Both the position numbers and the translations under genes were made by a program. A DNA stretch of 64,000 nt from Cristatella mucedo (lineage: Eukaryota; Bryozoa; Phylactolaemata; Cristatellidae), in assembly GCA_009760855.2 (NCBI GenBank), contig WPIO01000055.1, forward strand, positions 124,001 through 188,000. Direction: 5' to 3'. A model generated the notes under the pieces. That model saw only the letters and a program-made list of their open reading frames with translations. It was not told where the DNA came from and made no database searches. This document shows, one piece after another, positions 12,119-31,062 of the stretch. Positions within the stretch are counted from its first letter, which is position 1; each line of letters opens with the position of its first letter.

Positions 12119-14837
12119 CAAGTGTGTGTATATATATATATATACATGCATACATACATACATACATACATACATACACACACACACACTTGAGGGTAAG
12201 CTCAGAGCTCTGCTGCCGTGGGTTACAAGTGCTTTGCCTCCATTCCGGGTCATTCCCAAAATGTAATCGTCTTCATTTTTCAAGACATGCTTATTCGAAT
12301 CGTGCCTTTTTGGCCCAACTCTAGTTCTGACTCCGTCGCCAGTCTCAAAAATGAGAGGCAGCAGAGTCTGGACTTTCTCGAATCTCCTTCATTAAATGTA
12401 CAGTGCTGCTTGCTACTAAATGGACGGGCAAAGTCAGCTGCTTGAACGGGCGGCCTGCAATTAATCTCTTGGCTCCCAAGACCGGCAATGTGCACCCAGT
12501 CCCTTAAGTATTGTTACCAACTTACTAGTTATGGGCAAACCAAGTTTGACTCAGAAATCGGAGACCTAAACACTCAAAATTAATTCTGCTGCCATATGTC
12601 CCATAGTGTCTGCACGAAATCCTGCTGACCTGCTCTAAAGTGACCTATCACTCCACTGCATGACACGTCGGCTCCACAGTTAAGTATGCCTACTTTTAGC
12701 TGCGTAACATTGCAAAAATTCGGTTCTGCTTAGGCAGGGATACTGCATCGAAATTGATCCATGCATTTCTTACATCCCATGTCGACTTCTGTAGCTCGCT
12801 GCCTGCTGGTCTATCGGCCTATGCAATGAGGCGATTACAGTTGGTGCAGTACTCGGCAGCTAGGCTTGTCTGTCGTGAACGTTGCAGTTGCCACATCACA
12901 CCACTTCTCACCGACCTCCACCGGCTATCAGTCAAGTAGCTCATCGACTTCCAAGTTTCTGTCGCTAACTCGTAGGTCTCTTTATTCTTTGGCTCCAGCC
13001 TACCTATCAGAACTACTCCCTTACTATGCTAGGCATCATAGCATCTGCTTTTCTGACTCAAATCATTTAGCTGTGCCTCGAACCAACCTCAAATCCTTTG
13101 GAGACCGTGCCTTCAGTTTGTATGTGCCCAAAGCCTTGAACTCACTCCCGACCGTTGTTACGACATAATAACAGTGTAAGGTTTCTGTATAGCACCCAAG
13201 AGCACACAAGAAGACACTTAGGGCTCCTGGTTAGTAAGACTTCTGGTTATCAATACCCTCTGAATCAGTTTCAACTCAATACGCAAATCACTTGAACAAG
13301 GCAAATACACAGGTGTGTTATAGGAAAGCGTGCTGCTCTTACCCTAAGTCATGCCATGCATGGTTTCGTAATACACAAGCGCTCAAATAACTAGTTTGTT
13401 TAGACAAACCAACTTTTGAGGAACTGTTTTTTTTTTACTTCTTTTTGAGTGCCTCCAAATCAGGAGACGGTGTAAGTCGGTAGTGAGTTCCTTAGCTTTG
13501 GTATTATATCAGCTGAAAGTATAGTCTCTTAACAGATAAAAGTGATTCGCCCAGACTGGGGAGTAGGTGGTGCGATGGGCAGTCTTGTGTGATGCTAATT
13601 CAGTTAGGTTGTCCAGAGGAAGACACTAGAGTGGCTCTTAAGGTAAGTGACGAAGTCAATAAGCTGGCTTATTGGCAGCTAGCACAGATTTGTGAGCAGT
13701 GATATAGTGTCACAATAAGTCATTTACGACACATACGCCTAGCTGCCGAGCTTTATATCGATGTGAAGCTTCGTTATGCACTGACAGGAAGACCCGCACC
13801 TCATTGAACGATGCTGTTACAGAAATGGATGCCAAGGACGGACAGACTATGCTAGTTCTTATGTAGCAGCCAATATAGGCATCTAATTAAGAGAACATTA
13901 GGTATTGGTGTTAGAGGGCAGGGTTATATGTTATGTATAGTTATGTTAAAGCTAATGAGCTCGTGCAAACGTGTGTACAGGGTAAAGATGTATTTTTACA
14001 AGGATGCTTGTGTTAAAAATGCACACACATGCTTGGGGTAGCTGTTGGGCCGACAAATGGTTTAATAAAACATGATCGGGTTTTGAGTGAATTAAGCCAT
14101 CACATAGCCGGTCCGACTTGATTTGCAGAAGAAGATGCGCAAATAGATGCATTACCTTCGTTGCATTACCACTTGCTACGGAAGACCGGCATGTCATGGC
14201 AAATGCCGGAACATGCCCGTGTTGCCCGGTGGGGGGTAGCTGTTGTCTCCCATCATCGGCATGCAGTCACAGTGGGCTGCTTGTGTTCATTCGTCAGTTG
14301 ACCAATTGACTTCAGCTTGCTTAATCCCGTGCAGGTGCCGCTTTCTTGCACGTCTCGTCCTAGCAAGTCGTTTTGCTTCCTGTATTAATCTGTTAGCAGT
14401 ACAAGATAACAAGTTGAGAATATTACTGCGTTGTACTCTCACGCTTAAAAATACTATGCCTTGTATGGTAGTTGCTGCCATTATCCTGATCATCTTTTTT
14501 GTTATTTGTGCCGGTCACCTTTGCTGTAGATTATTGTTTGGCTTGGTGATTTTCAGTTGACGGTGGAACCATATTTATGATCTTTTGGCAGTTATCTCCA
14601 TGCCGTCACTTAGCTGAGGCCTTGTCATATGTAAGACCTGTCAACCTGATAATCGTGACCTTAGTGGTGTTGTTTTTTTTAGATGGCCGACACACGGCTC
14701 TTGTGGTCGAGTTCTCCCTACCAACTTCAAGCTATGCTACGATGGCCTTGCGGGAAGTCATGCGAACCGACACATCATCGGCTCACCAGAGTACTTTAAA
14801 TTGTGCTGTAGTGTCATCGGTTGTGTCTGGCTCTTAG
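5398..14837 (+). CDS. PUS7: PUS7-like (TruD family) tRNA/mRNA pseudouridine synthase, 3' part, five exons
   Basis: Exons are 5398..5990, 8069..8194, 10971..11040, 11174..11319 and 14683..14837 (stop TAG). All have GT/AG borders and matching phases, and together encode 362 residues plus a split first codon. Family hallmarks occur in order: [11 protein letters not shown], then [12 protein letters not shown], then [14 protein letters not shown], then DYSLPGSYR with a YDDP motif, and finally [19 protein letters not shown], the usual C-terminal block of eukaryotic PUS7. PUS7 isomerises uridine in tRNA (position 13 in many substrates), U2 snRNA and some mRNAs. The catalytic aspartate lies in the N-terminal half of the fold and is not in these exons, so earlier exons must lie upstream. 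An insertion between the QRFG and HSYQSYVWN motifs is Ala/Gln-rich, and a second Gln-rich stretch closes the first exon. Introns carry LINE and SINE remains. The gene is probably active, because no frame is broken in any exon. Confidence 0.93.
6150..6300 (+). repeat. tRNA-derived SINE, divergent, plus strand
   Basis: CGACCTAGGTCGTGGATTCG is the palindrome plus a B box variant. The AAGGCTCTTTTGCTGCCATA and TTGTTAAATC segments match the SINE body. Lies in the first visible PUS7 intron. Confidence 0.55.
6552..6574. repeat. (GT)n microsatellite
   Basis: About 11 GT units in the PUS7 intron. Confidence 0.9.
7070..7140 (-). mobile_element. LINE family A 3' tail only, minus strand
   Basis: Reverse complement of the family A hairpin (AAAGCGCCCTCAGAGAACTC with TCTTTCTAGTAGCTTTACAT) plus the remains of an ATT tail. 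An extremely 5'-truncated insertion. Confidence 0.65.
7141..8060. other. PUS7 intron, no recognised content
   Basis: I see no RT, SINE or coding signature here. Reading frames on the minus strand (7539-8008) have no recognisable product. Confidence 0.45.
8069..8194 (+). CDS. PUS7: PUS7-like exon with [14 protein letters not shown] motif
   Basis: The acceptor AG is at 8067-8068 and the donor gtgag starts at 8195; the exon is phase 1 to phase 1 (126 nt). It encodes a [20 protein letters not shown] segment, matching the conserved Y-S-I-x-D-V-x-x-P-L-P-G block of PUS7. The G left by the previous exon completes an Asp codon with AC. Confidence 0.92.
8375..9200 (+). mobile_element. LINE family B fragment, RT and C-terminal region
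   Basis: Peptide pieces include [22 protein letters not shown]-like RT sequence (8500-8560), then [20 protein letters not shown] and [20 protein letters not shown] (8820-8990). The sequence is related to but distinct from family A. In-frame stops interrupt it. Confidence 0.75.
9770..10004 (+). mobile_element. LINE family A remnant
   Basis: Pieces of the C-terminal RT region ([12 protein letters not shown], then CTTTGGAGACCGTGCC) in scrambled frames. It runs into a family B tail at about 10005. Confidence 0.55.
10005..10228 (+). mobile_element. LINE family B 3' end
   Basis: Family B signature from the CTACCTCAACTGCTCTCC block through GGAGTTACAGAGATACACTACATTACATT. The ACATT tail is retained. 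Confidence 0.75.
10229..10680 (+). mobile_element. LINE family A 3' end with hairpin and (ATT)n
   Basis: Contains [20 protein letters not shown] coding remnants and the 3' UTR. The TTTCCCTTTGCAG splice-acceptor-like motif (to about 10596) and the hairpin (10603-10650) are followed by ATT repeats. Sense to the PUS7-like gene, about 290 bp upstream of its micro-exon. Confidence 0.85.
10971..11040 (+). CDS. PUS7: PUS7-like 70-nt micro-exon
   Basis: The acceptor is at 10969-10970 after a T-rich tract and the donor gtacgc starts at 11041. The exon is phase 1 to phase 2 and encodes [19 protein letters not shown] plus a basic end. This corresponds to the linker before the DYSL block in PUS7. Of the possible donors, only gtacgc restores the reading frame into the next exon. 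Confidence 0.88.
11174..11319 (+). CDS. PUS7: PUS7-like exon with DYSLPGSYR and YDDP motifs
   Basis: The acceptor cag ends at 11173 and the donor gtgaga starts at 11320; the exon is phase 2 to phase 1. It encodes [20 protein letters not shown], followed by a [19 protein letters not shown] segment. Both are strongly conserved near the C-terminus of eukaryotic PUS7. The preceding intron is only 133 nt. Confidence 0.92.
12034..12178. repeat. (TA)n then (CATA)n microsatellite
   Basis: About 80 bp of near-pure TA (12034-12114), then a second TA block and roughly eight CATA units. Located in the last PUS7 intron and bracketed by inverted arms. Confidence 0.9.
12115..12196. repeat. Inverted repeat, 15-bp arms around TA/CATA
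   Basis: CCCTCAAGTGTGTGT (12115-12129) is the exact reverse complement of ACACACACTTGAGGG (12182-12196). The 52-bp loop is TA- and CATA-rich, so the region could extrude as a cruciform or hairpin. Confidence 0.85.
12520..13170 (+). mobile_element. LINE family A fragment, C-terminal RT region
   Basis: Matches run from the [11 protein letters not shown]-like stretch (12522) through the [20 protein letters not shown] segment (12780-12840) to [19 protein letters not shown] (13098-13150). Frames broken; no tail. Confidence 0.75.
13171..14682. other. Rest of the last PUS7 intron
   Basis: No exon, RT or SINE signature recognised. The frames at 14118-14560 look like chance. Confidence 0.45.
14683..14837 (+). 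CDS. PUS7: PUS7-like last coding exon
   Basis: The acceptor at 14681-14682 follows an eight-T tract. Phase 1 entry completes an Asp codon. The exon encodes the terminal [20 protein letters not shown] block, a short Ser/Val-rich tail and stop TAG at 14835-14837. The S-x-Y-A-T-M-A-x-R-E signature is the standard end of PUS7 and TruD proteins. Confidence 0.93.
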
Positions 14838-14850
14838 ATGGCTCTATTGC

Positions 14851-14856
14851 AATAAA
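14851..14856 (+). terminator. AATAAA polyadenylation signal of the PUS7-like gene
   Basis: A canonical AATAAA lies 13 nt after the PUS7-like stop codon, with GT-rich sequence just downstream (14865-14880). If used, the 3' UTR would be only about 30-40 nt. Confidence 0.6.
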
Positions 14857-14857
14857 G

Positions 14858-16779
14858 AATAGTGCCAGTGTTGTTACATGAGAAGTAATCCATGCTGTGA
14901 GTGAGTAGCTTGTGAGTGATCAGTGACTGAACAAGGTTGTTAGCCATTTCAATTATTCAGACGTTGCTTCACAGCAGTGAGAAGTAATGCATGTACATAA
15001 AAATATGTGTGAAGTAGTGCATGCTGTGAAGTGAGTGACTGGCTTGTTACTGACGTCGCTTCACATCCATTTGCTGCTACTTGCAAGGTTCCCGGCTTGA
15101 CAAGTTGGCTTCTTCAACATGCCTGCCGATCAGTGTCGAGCATCTGTCCAGCCCTCCAATCAAGTGCGTCCTCATGGAGGAGCTGCTATTTCTTTTCAAT
15201 TTCATGCTGCTGCTGCTGCACTAGATGCGCCTGCTATCCGATGGGGCGCTGCGTGCTACTGACACTGGTCCCCCACTTAGTCCTTGGTCGCTGTTTTGGG
15301 CTAGCACAGGGATAAATTCCAACTTTTTTAAATAGTCCTTTCCGGTAGTCGATCTGTTGTTCATTAGGTTGGGTCATGGTAGCTAGGAGCCGACACGAAG
15401 TTCGAGAACAAATTATGTGACTCCCTAAAGTATCGTTTGTTTTGCCGAAAGATGAAAACCGCAGTGGGGAAATACAGTCAAAACTTAAGCATTTGTCACC
15501 GAGCGCCGGCTCGCGGGCGATCTTAGTCATGTGCCCTCGAAAATAGATGTGCAGTTTGGTTCGCGAACAGCACAGAACGCCAGCCGACGACCATCACCAC
15601 CTGTGCATTCCCATTCGCACGGAGCAGGGGGAATGCACCGCCCTCTTCGCCCACTGGAGGACCACGGCTGCTGGACCACGGCTGGGCAGCACCGGCCGGC
15701 CGTTGCCCAAGCCACATCGGAGGCCGACCATCGCGCGCAGCAGCTAAGCGCTGGCCCATCATCCGACTGCACTTTTTTATGTGCTAAGAATTCTCACTAT
15801 TCACTCTATTGCAGCTCTTATCAGCAAAAGTGGCTGATGGAAATGCTGGCAGAAGCCGATTCTGGATTTCACATAAAAGGAATAGCGAATGGCGTGCGAG
15901 TTTTCGCACTGCTTACCATTACGAAGAGCGCGCGTAGCTTACCCTGGCTGCCCAGCAACTCACCTCCCATGTGATGGCATCCTCACACTTATCCATAAAT
16001 ATTTGATGTGATTATGAATGGTATCTCCGTAAGTATTTCTTGATTGACCACTAACTAGCATTGACTGCTTCAAGAGCTGTTAAGCTGCAATCTTTATAGG
16101 AATGTTTGATGTAAACTAATCACTCTGCGACGTTGCCGCGAGTATTTATTATAGTGAACATGCGCTAGCAATTGCAAACTCGCGTTGTTTACACCTTCAT
16201 TTTGTCCTTTTAAGCTGGCCGCATTATCTAAATTAAGATATTTCTACGCCATTATTCAGTACGGGTACACGTGCAAGGGGAATCGTACTGGCAGGAACTC
16301 AATTTCGACATTGCCCTGCCGTGTGCAATACATTCCAAAACTGTTCGTAGCCTATTACTTAAAATGCAAGTTTCGCAATACGTCGATCATAAATTACACA
16401 TGGCCAAGAATTTCAAGACACTGTGTTTGCTACTTGCACGTTTACTTGCCCGTGTACCTGAATGTGCATTAGCAAGATTAGAACCGAAAAGCCGTTGCTC
16501 CAGAAAAGGCTCAAGAGAACAAAGTGATTAAATTAAACGGCTATGTGAGGCAAATTTTCGGATTACATATAATTACCAAATCTAAGTAAGAGTTCTGCTG
16601 TTTAGAATTAGTAAATAAGGGTGGATAGTTTAGGAAATAATTGTTTGTAGATCGTGGAGATTTCTCGGAGAAAATAGCCGGGCAAGCGATTGGCCCACCG
16701 GTAGGGCCTCATTTTTGCTGGAACACGACTGCCGAATGGCGTTGAGAATATTTGCTTACCTTGCATCACAGGGTCAAAA
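14858..16779. other. Intergenic stretch downstream of PUS7-like gene
   Basis: Contains short imperfect repeats of GAGAAGTAATGCATG type at 14878-15030. A GC-rich patch (15530-15770) lies inside a 147-codon open frame (15531-15974, plus). That frame's end (YQQKWLMEMLAEADSGFHIK) looks protein-like, but I recognise no family and no splice context. Confidence 0.4.
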
Positions 16780-17574
16780 AATCCAGACTCCAAATCGCAC
16801 TTATGGGAACCTTACTTTGGAATTGGCAGGTGTATCGCAGTTCAAAATTGCATGGTTTCATTAAACCGTAAGCGCGAAATTTCGTGAACTTTAGTGTCAA
16901 ATCTGGAAGACTGCTTTCTGTAATACGAGATCTAAACCGCAGTCTCGAGACGCCTATAATAGAAACGGCAGCTGTATCGAAATCTGAAACTATGTAGAGC
17001 GCCTTACTTGGTCGGTCCATTGGAGACCGTAGCAAGAGAGAGACGGAGCTTGAACAATTGCGTAAAATTCGCTGGTTTAACCCCAATACACCATTTTACG
17101 CGAGTTGAAATTTCAACCGCAGGTGCTCGACGCTTGTAAAAAAGACAGCAACGATTAAATTTCGAAAATGTAGAGCCAATAACTTATTATTTTTTTATTA
17201 ATTATTTATTACTCCAATTTCTTACTCTATTATTATTACTTTATTATTTTTGCCGGGATATTTCAGGCCTCTTTTCAAGAACGCGAATGCGAAACGGCAT
17301 AAAACTTGAGGGGAGAACCCGTAATAGTTTTCTGTAATGTGGAATCGAGTCCGCGGTTTTGAGACGCCTATTGTGGGTGTAGCAGCTGTATCGCAGCTTG
17401 ATTATTTAAGAGGGCTCACTAGGCCGGGCCATCGAAGGATATTGCATGAGACCGCCCAAACGAAATCGAGTGAAATTAGGTGAGTAAAACGGAAACACTG
17501 CCTTCTATCATTTAAAATCTAAGCCACAATTGTTTGACGTCTACTACGGACATGGCAGCTGTATCGCAGTTTGA

Positions 17575-17665
17575 TTTGCAGCAAATGTAAAGCGCCTAGA
17601 GAGAGATTGAGTTCTCTGAGGGCGCTTTATCAAGTGCATTATTATTATTATTATCATTATTGAAT
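17575..17665 (+). mobile_element. LINE family A 3' tail inserted in the tandem array
   Basis: About 90 bp: GCAGCAAATGTAAAGCGCC, a complete hairpin (17590-17629) and ATT repeats. It splits one unit of the surrounding array. Confidence 0.85.
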
Positions 17666-18439
17666 ATTTAGGGCAGCTCATGGGGCCCATGCCAGTTGAG
17701 ATCATTGCATTTGAACGCGCATGCACAACGGCAAGAACTTTGGTAGGTAAACCTAAAACACTGTTTTCTATAATGCGGGAACAAAACCACAGTTGTGCTA
17801 GGACTATCGTGGAAATGGCAGCTGTGCTTAAATCTGAAGTCATTAGGTAGCCCATCGGGCCGAGTCATCCATAAACTTAGAGGAGTGCCCTCGCCGAGCA
17901 TACGCCCGTACATTCTGTAAGTGTACCGAGTCGCAGAGAGTTGGTAAATTTGCCAGAACAACTTCATGCGATGCGCCATATTAAGCCGGGGTCGCCGTTA
18001 AACGAATCCTGTGTGTGATGACGATATAGCCGATTTCAAAGACTTCCTGAGAGTCTGCAACCGGCAGCTTAGAAAAGCCGGGCTTCTTTTTTCACTCGGA
18101 AACTGACATGCTGACTGGACGCTGACCTAAAACAGATTTGTAAGATGGTAAGCAACTTGCTTACCAATTCTGAGAGGTCTCATTCCGCAGCTAGTTGCGA
18201 CTCATCCGACATTTTTCAGCTTTTTTCCTTGAAAGAATTGAACACATCCATGCCTCCATTAAGGCCCCACTGATTAAAGCAATTTTTGAGTCACAAGCTG
18301 TGACCTTCCTATGAGATTTTCTGAGCTTTCTACACACGATGTGTGGTGACCTAGGGAGTAAAAAGATCTAGTCTCCTGGAGACTCGATGGCATACTCCCC
18401 AAGGTCTTGACTGGCAGAAAAATTTAGCTCTGAAAAATT

Positions 18440-18770
18440 TCATTTGGAATTCATGCGACACCACCCCACTAAAACTGCTATTCCCCTAGTAACCAATAAA
18501 AATAAACTAAAAGCGCATCTATTGATCACAGCCTATTGGTCCCTGCGATTCGTCCTTTGTATGCTTTTGAATGCTGAAACGGTGCATGCTGCCACTAACC
18601 ATACTTGCACACTGACCCCGTGCATGTCACCGTAACCATGTCATTCTTGTTGTTTATTGAGCATGCTACCACTAGTCATTCGATTATTCTTCCTTTGCAG
18701 AATTGTAAAAAGCTTAGAAAAAGACTTGAGTACTCTGAGGGCATCACATCAAATGTATTATTATTAATAT
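18440..18770 (+). mobile_element. LINE family A 3' end fragment
   Basis: The 3' UTR signature (CATGCTGCCACTAACCATAC, CATGTCACCGTAACCATG), a decayed hairpin at 18712-18745 and a short ATT tail. Confidence 0.7.
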
Positions 18771-18774
18771 TCAT

Positions 18775-19290
18775 CAACGATGACGGGAATGTAACTGGCC
18801 AGCCGCTGCTGGTTCCATCAGCTGCCTTCGACACTATTGATCACGATATCCTACTAGAACGATTCAAAATAACGATCGGTCTGGCAGACAAGGCGCTGGC
18901 GTGGTTCCAATCGTACTTGTCCAGTCTTGCTCAATTAGTGTCGAGTTAGGGTCAGGTCTCATCGTTGAAAGACCAGTCAGGGATCTGTCATCGGTCCTTT
19001 GCCGTTCTCCATTCATATCGAGCCTCTGGGAAAAGTGATTGTGGTCCGTGGAATCAGCTGTCACTTTTATGCTAACGATACTCTGCTGTATTTGTCATTT
19101 CTGCTGTCGGAATCTGCTGCAGCGACCATGAACTAAATGCTTGACTTGCAGACATTCGATCCCGGATGTCGGCATATTTCCTTAAACTTAACAGCAATAG
19201 AACGAAACTGCTTCTCAATCGACAGCCACACCCAAGCGTGCTGCGGGACAAGAAGACGAACACCATTCTGTATAATTTATATCAAAACCT
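18775..19290 (+). mobile_element. LINE family B RT fragment
   Basis: Translation pieces SAAFDTIDHDILLERFKITI and ADKALAWFQSYLSSL (18820-18930) are RT block sequence. Later pieces contain the degenerate YANDT (catalytic Asp lost) and FLKLNSNRT. Broken. Confidence 0.7.
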
Positions 19291-19994
19291 TAGTTTCGTG
19301 ACTCTTATGGCTGAAAAAGCAGCTGTATCATAGTTAAACATATAGAGTGGAGTGCTTGGCCGGGCTATCGGAAGCCATTTCGTGAGATCGATGCATTCGC
19401 AACGGCATGCAATTTAGTGGGTAAACCAGAAACGCTGCTTTCCCTAATGTGGAATCAAAACCCTGGTTTCCGGAAGCTTATTTTAGAAATGGCAGTTATT
19501 GTATATCGCTGTTCGCCTATTTAGGGAGGCTCTCTCTAGACGAGGCCCATTGCATGGGAATGCACTGCACAACGATGAAAAACTTCTGTTGTTAAAACCC
19601 AGAACTGTGATCTCAACAATTTCGAATCAAAACCGCAGTTGAGCAACATTTATTGTTGAAATAATAGCTGTCTCACATTTCAAACAATACGAAGGTTCAC
19701 TGGGCTGGGCCATGTGAAGGCCCTGGCATGTGAACCACACGTGCAGTCGCATGTTTGGTGAGTTAACCTGGAACACCACTCTCAACAATTTGGAATCAAA
19801 AGCTAAATTTCGCGAAGCTTATGGAAATCACAGCTGCAGCGCAGCTTGTGGCAGTTATTCGTAGGAGCCTTAAAGTATTACTGACCAGCAGCTGCCTCGT
19901 AACGAGAATAGAACGGCAGCACTTCCTGCTGCAGACTGCAAGAGTTGGCTTGACATCAGTAAGGCGGCTAGCTCGATGAGTTCTCGAGAAGCAG

Positions 19995-30051
<10,057 letters not shown>

Positions 30052-30212
30052 GCTCGCATCGGCCGTCGCGCTCGGAGATCGCAGCGCACGGGCTTGCGGC
30101 TCGCAGGGCGCAGGGCGCCGACGCACGCGGGCAGCGATCCTCGCATGGATCCGCTGTGAGCGGCGCGGTTGAAGAGCTTTCGCTTGTCGGAGGCAATTTC
30201 TATGGGACGTCC
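30052..30212. promoter_or_regulatory. Bidirectional promoter between DDX20 and mitochondrial EF-Tu
   Basis: Only 161 bp separate the two divergent start codons, so both core promoters and both 5' UTRs must lie here or overlap the opposite gene. The stretch is GC- and CpG-rich with no TATA box, typical of divergent housekeeping pairs. On the plus strand, a short upstream reading frame, M-D-P-L-stop (30145-30159), precedes the EF-Tu start by 53 nt. Confidence 0.75.
30145..30159 (+). promoter_or_regulatory. Candidate 4-codon uORF upstream of EF-Tu
   Basis: ATG GAT CCG CTG TGA lies in the presumed 5' UTR, 53 nt before the EF-Tu start and out of its frame. It matters only if transcription starts upstream of 30145, which the sequence cannot tell. 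Confidence 0.3.
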
Positions 30213-31062
30213 ATGGCCGCGCTGTGCCGGCGCCTGGTCGGCGGGTGCCTTCGATTCCGCCTGCAGGCCAGCATTCAGGGTGCGGCTGTGGTCGAACGCG
30301 AGCGCGACTTCGGTGGCGTGAAAAATTCGCTCTCGTTCTTTCGTACTGGTGACCGTCGATACGCTGCGACCGCCGCTGTCGGCAAGCCGCACTGCAATGT
30401 TGGTACTATCGGTCACGTTGACCACGGCAAGACGACGTTGTCCTCTGCAATCACGCTGGTCTTGGCTGCAGCTGGCAAGGCCGCCCCGATGAAGTATGAA
30501 GATATCGACCGGGCTCCAGAAGAGAAAGCTCGCGGAATCACCATCAATGCCTGCCACTTGGGCTACGAGTCGGACAAGAGGCACTACGCGCATACCGACT
30601 GCCCTGGACACATTGACTACATCAAGAACATGATTTGCGGTGCCAATCAAATGGATGCAGCCATACTGGTCGTGTCTGCTGCTGACGGCGTAATGCCGCA
30701 GACGCGAGAGCACCTCCTTCTCACCAAGCAGATCGGCGTCGGGAAAGTAGTGGTGTACATTAATAAGATTGATCTGGTCGACAGCGAGACTGTGGAACTA
30801 GTAGAGCTGGAAGTGCGGGACCTTCTGGATGAGTTCGACTTGGATGGAAGTAACGTGCCGTTCGTATGCGGCTCAGCTAAGCATGCCATGGAAGGCACTC
30901 GACCGGATATCGGTGAGCAGTCTATTCTTAAACTGGTGCAGACATTGGACGACTACATTCCAACGCCGATTCGAAACGTAGACGGCCCATTACTGCTTCC
31001 AGTGGAGCAAGCGTTCTCAGTTCCTGGTCGTGGTACGGTGGCTGTGGGCACCATCGAGAGAG
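30213..31062 (+). CDS. TUFM: Mitochondrial EF-Tu exon 1 (targeting peptide and GTPase domain)
   Basis: The ATG is at 30213 and the donor gtaagt starts at 31063. The exon encodes residues 1-283, including the whole G domain and the start of domain 2 ([17 protein letters not shown]). The frame is uninterrupted. Confidence 0.94.

Larger units (their letters stand above)
16780..19860. repeat. Old tandem array of about 150-200 bp diverged units
   Basis: A core resembling AAATGGCAGCTGTATCGCAG recurs near 16828, 16973, 17140, 17381, 17558, 17818, 19312, 19491, 19663 and 19822. It is preceded each time by an ATGTGGAATCAAAACCGCAG-like segment and followed in most units by a GGCCGGGCCATCGAAGG-like segment. 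Spacing is roughly 145-240 bp once inserted elements are removed. A family A tail (17575-17665) and a LINE block (18440-19290) interrupt the array. Units differ considerably, so the array is old. It ends about 130 bp from the DDX20 stop codon. Confidence 0.75.

Noticed and set aside
11720-12324. Tyr-Ile repeat reading frames over the TA tract
   Set aside because: Translation of the TA microsatellite; open on both strands.
16780-19860. CRISPR array
   Set aside because: Repeats are long, diverged and lack uniform spacers. The DNA is eukaryotic.
30156-30212. Extended EF-Tu N-terminus starting at GTG 30156
   Set aside because: No ATG; eukaryotic initiation at the first in-frame ATG (30213) gives a normal targeting peptide.
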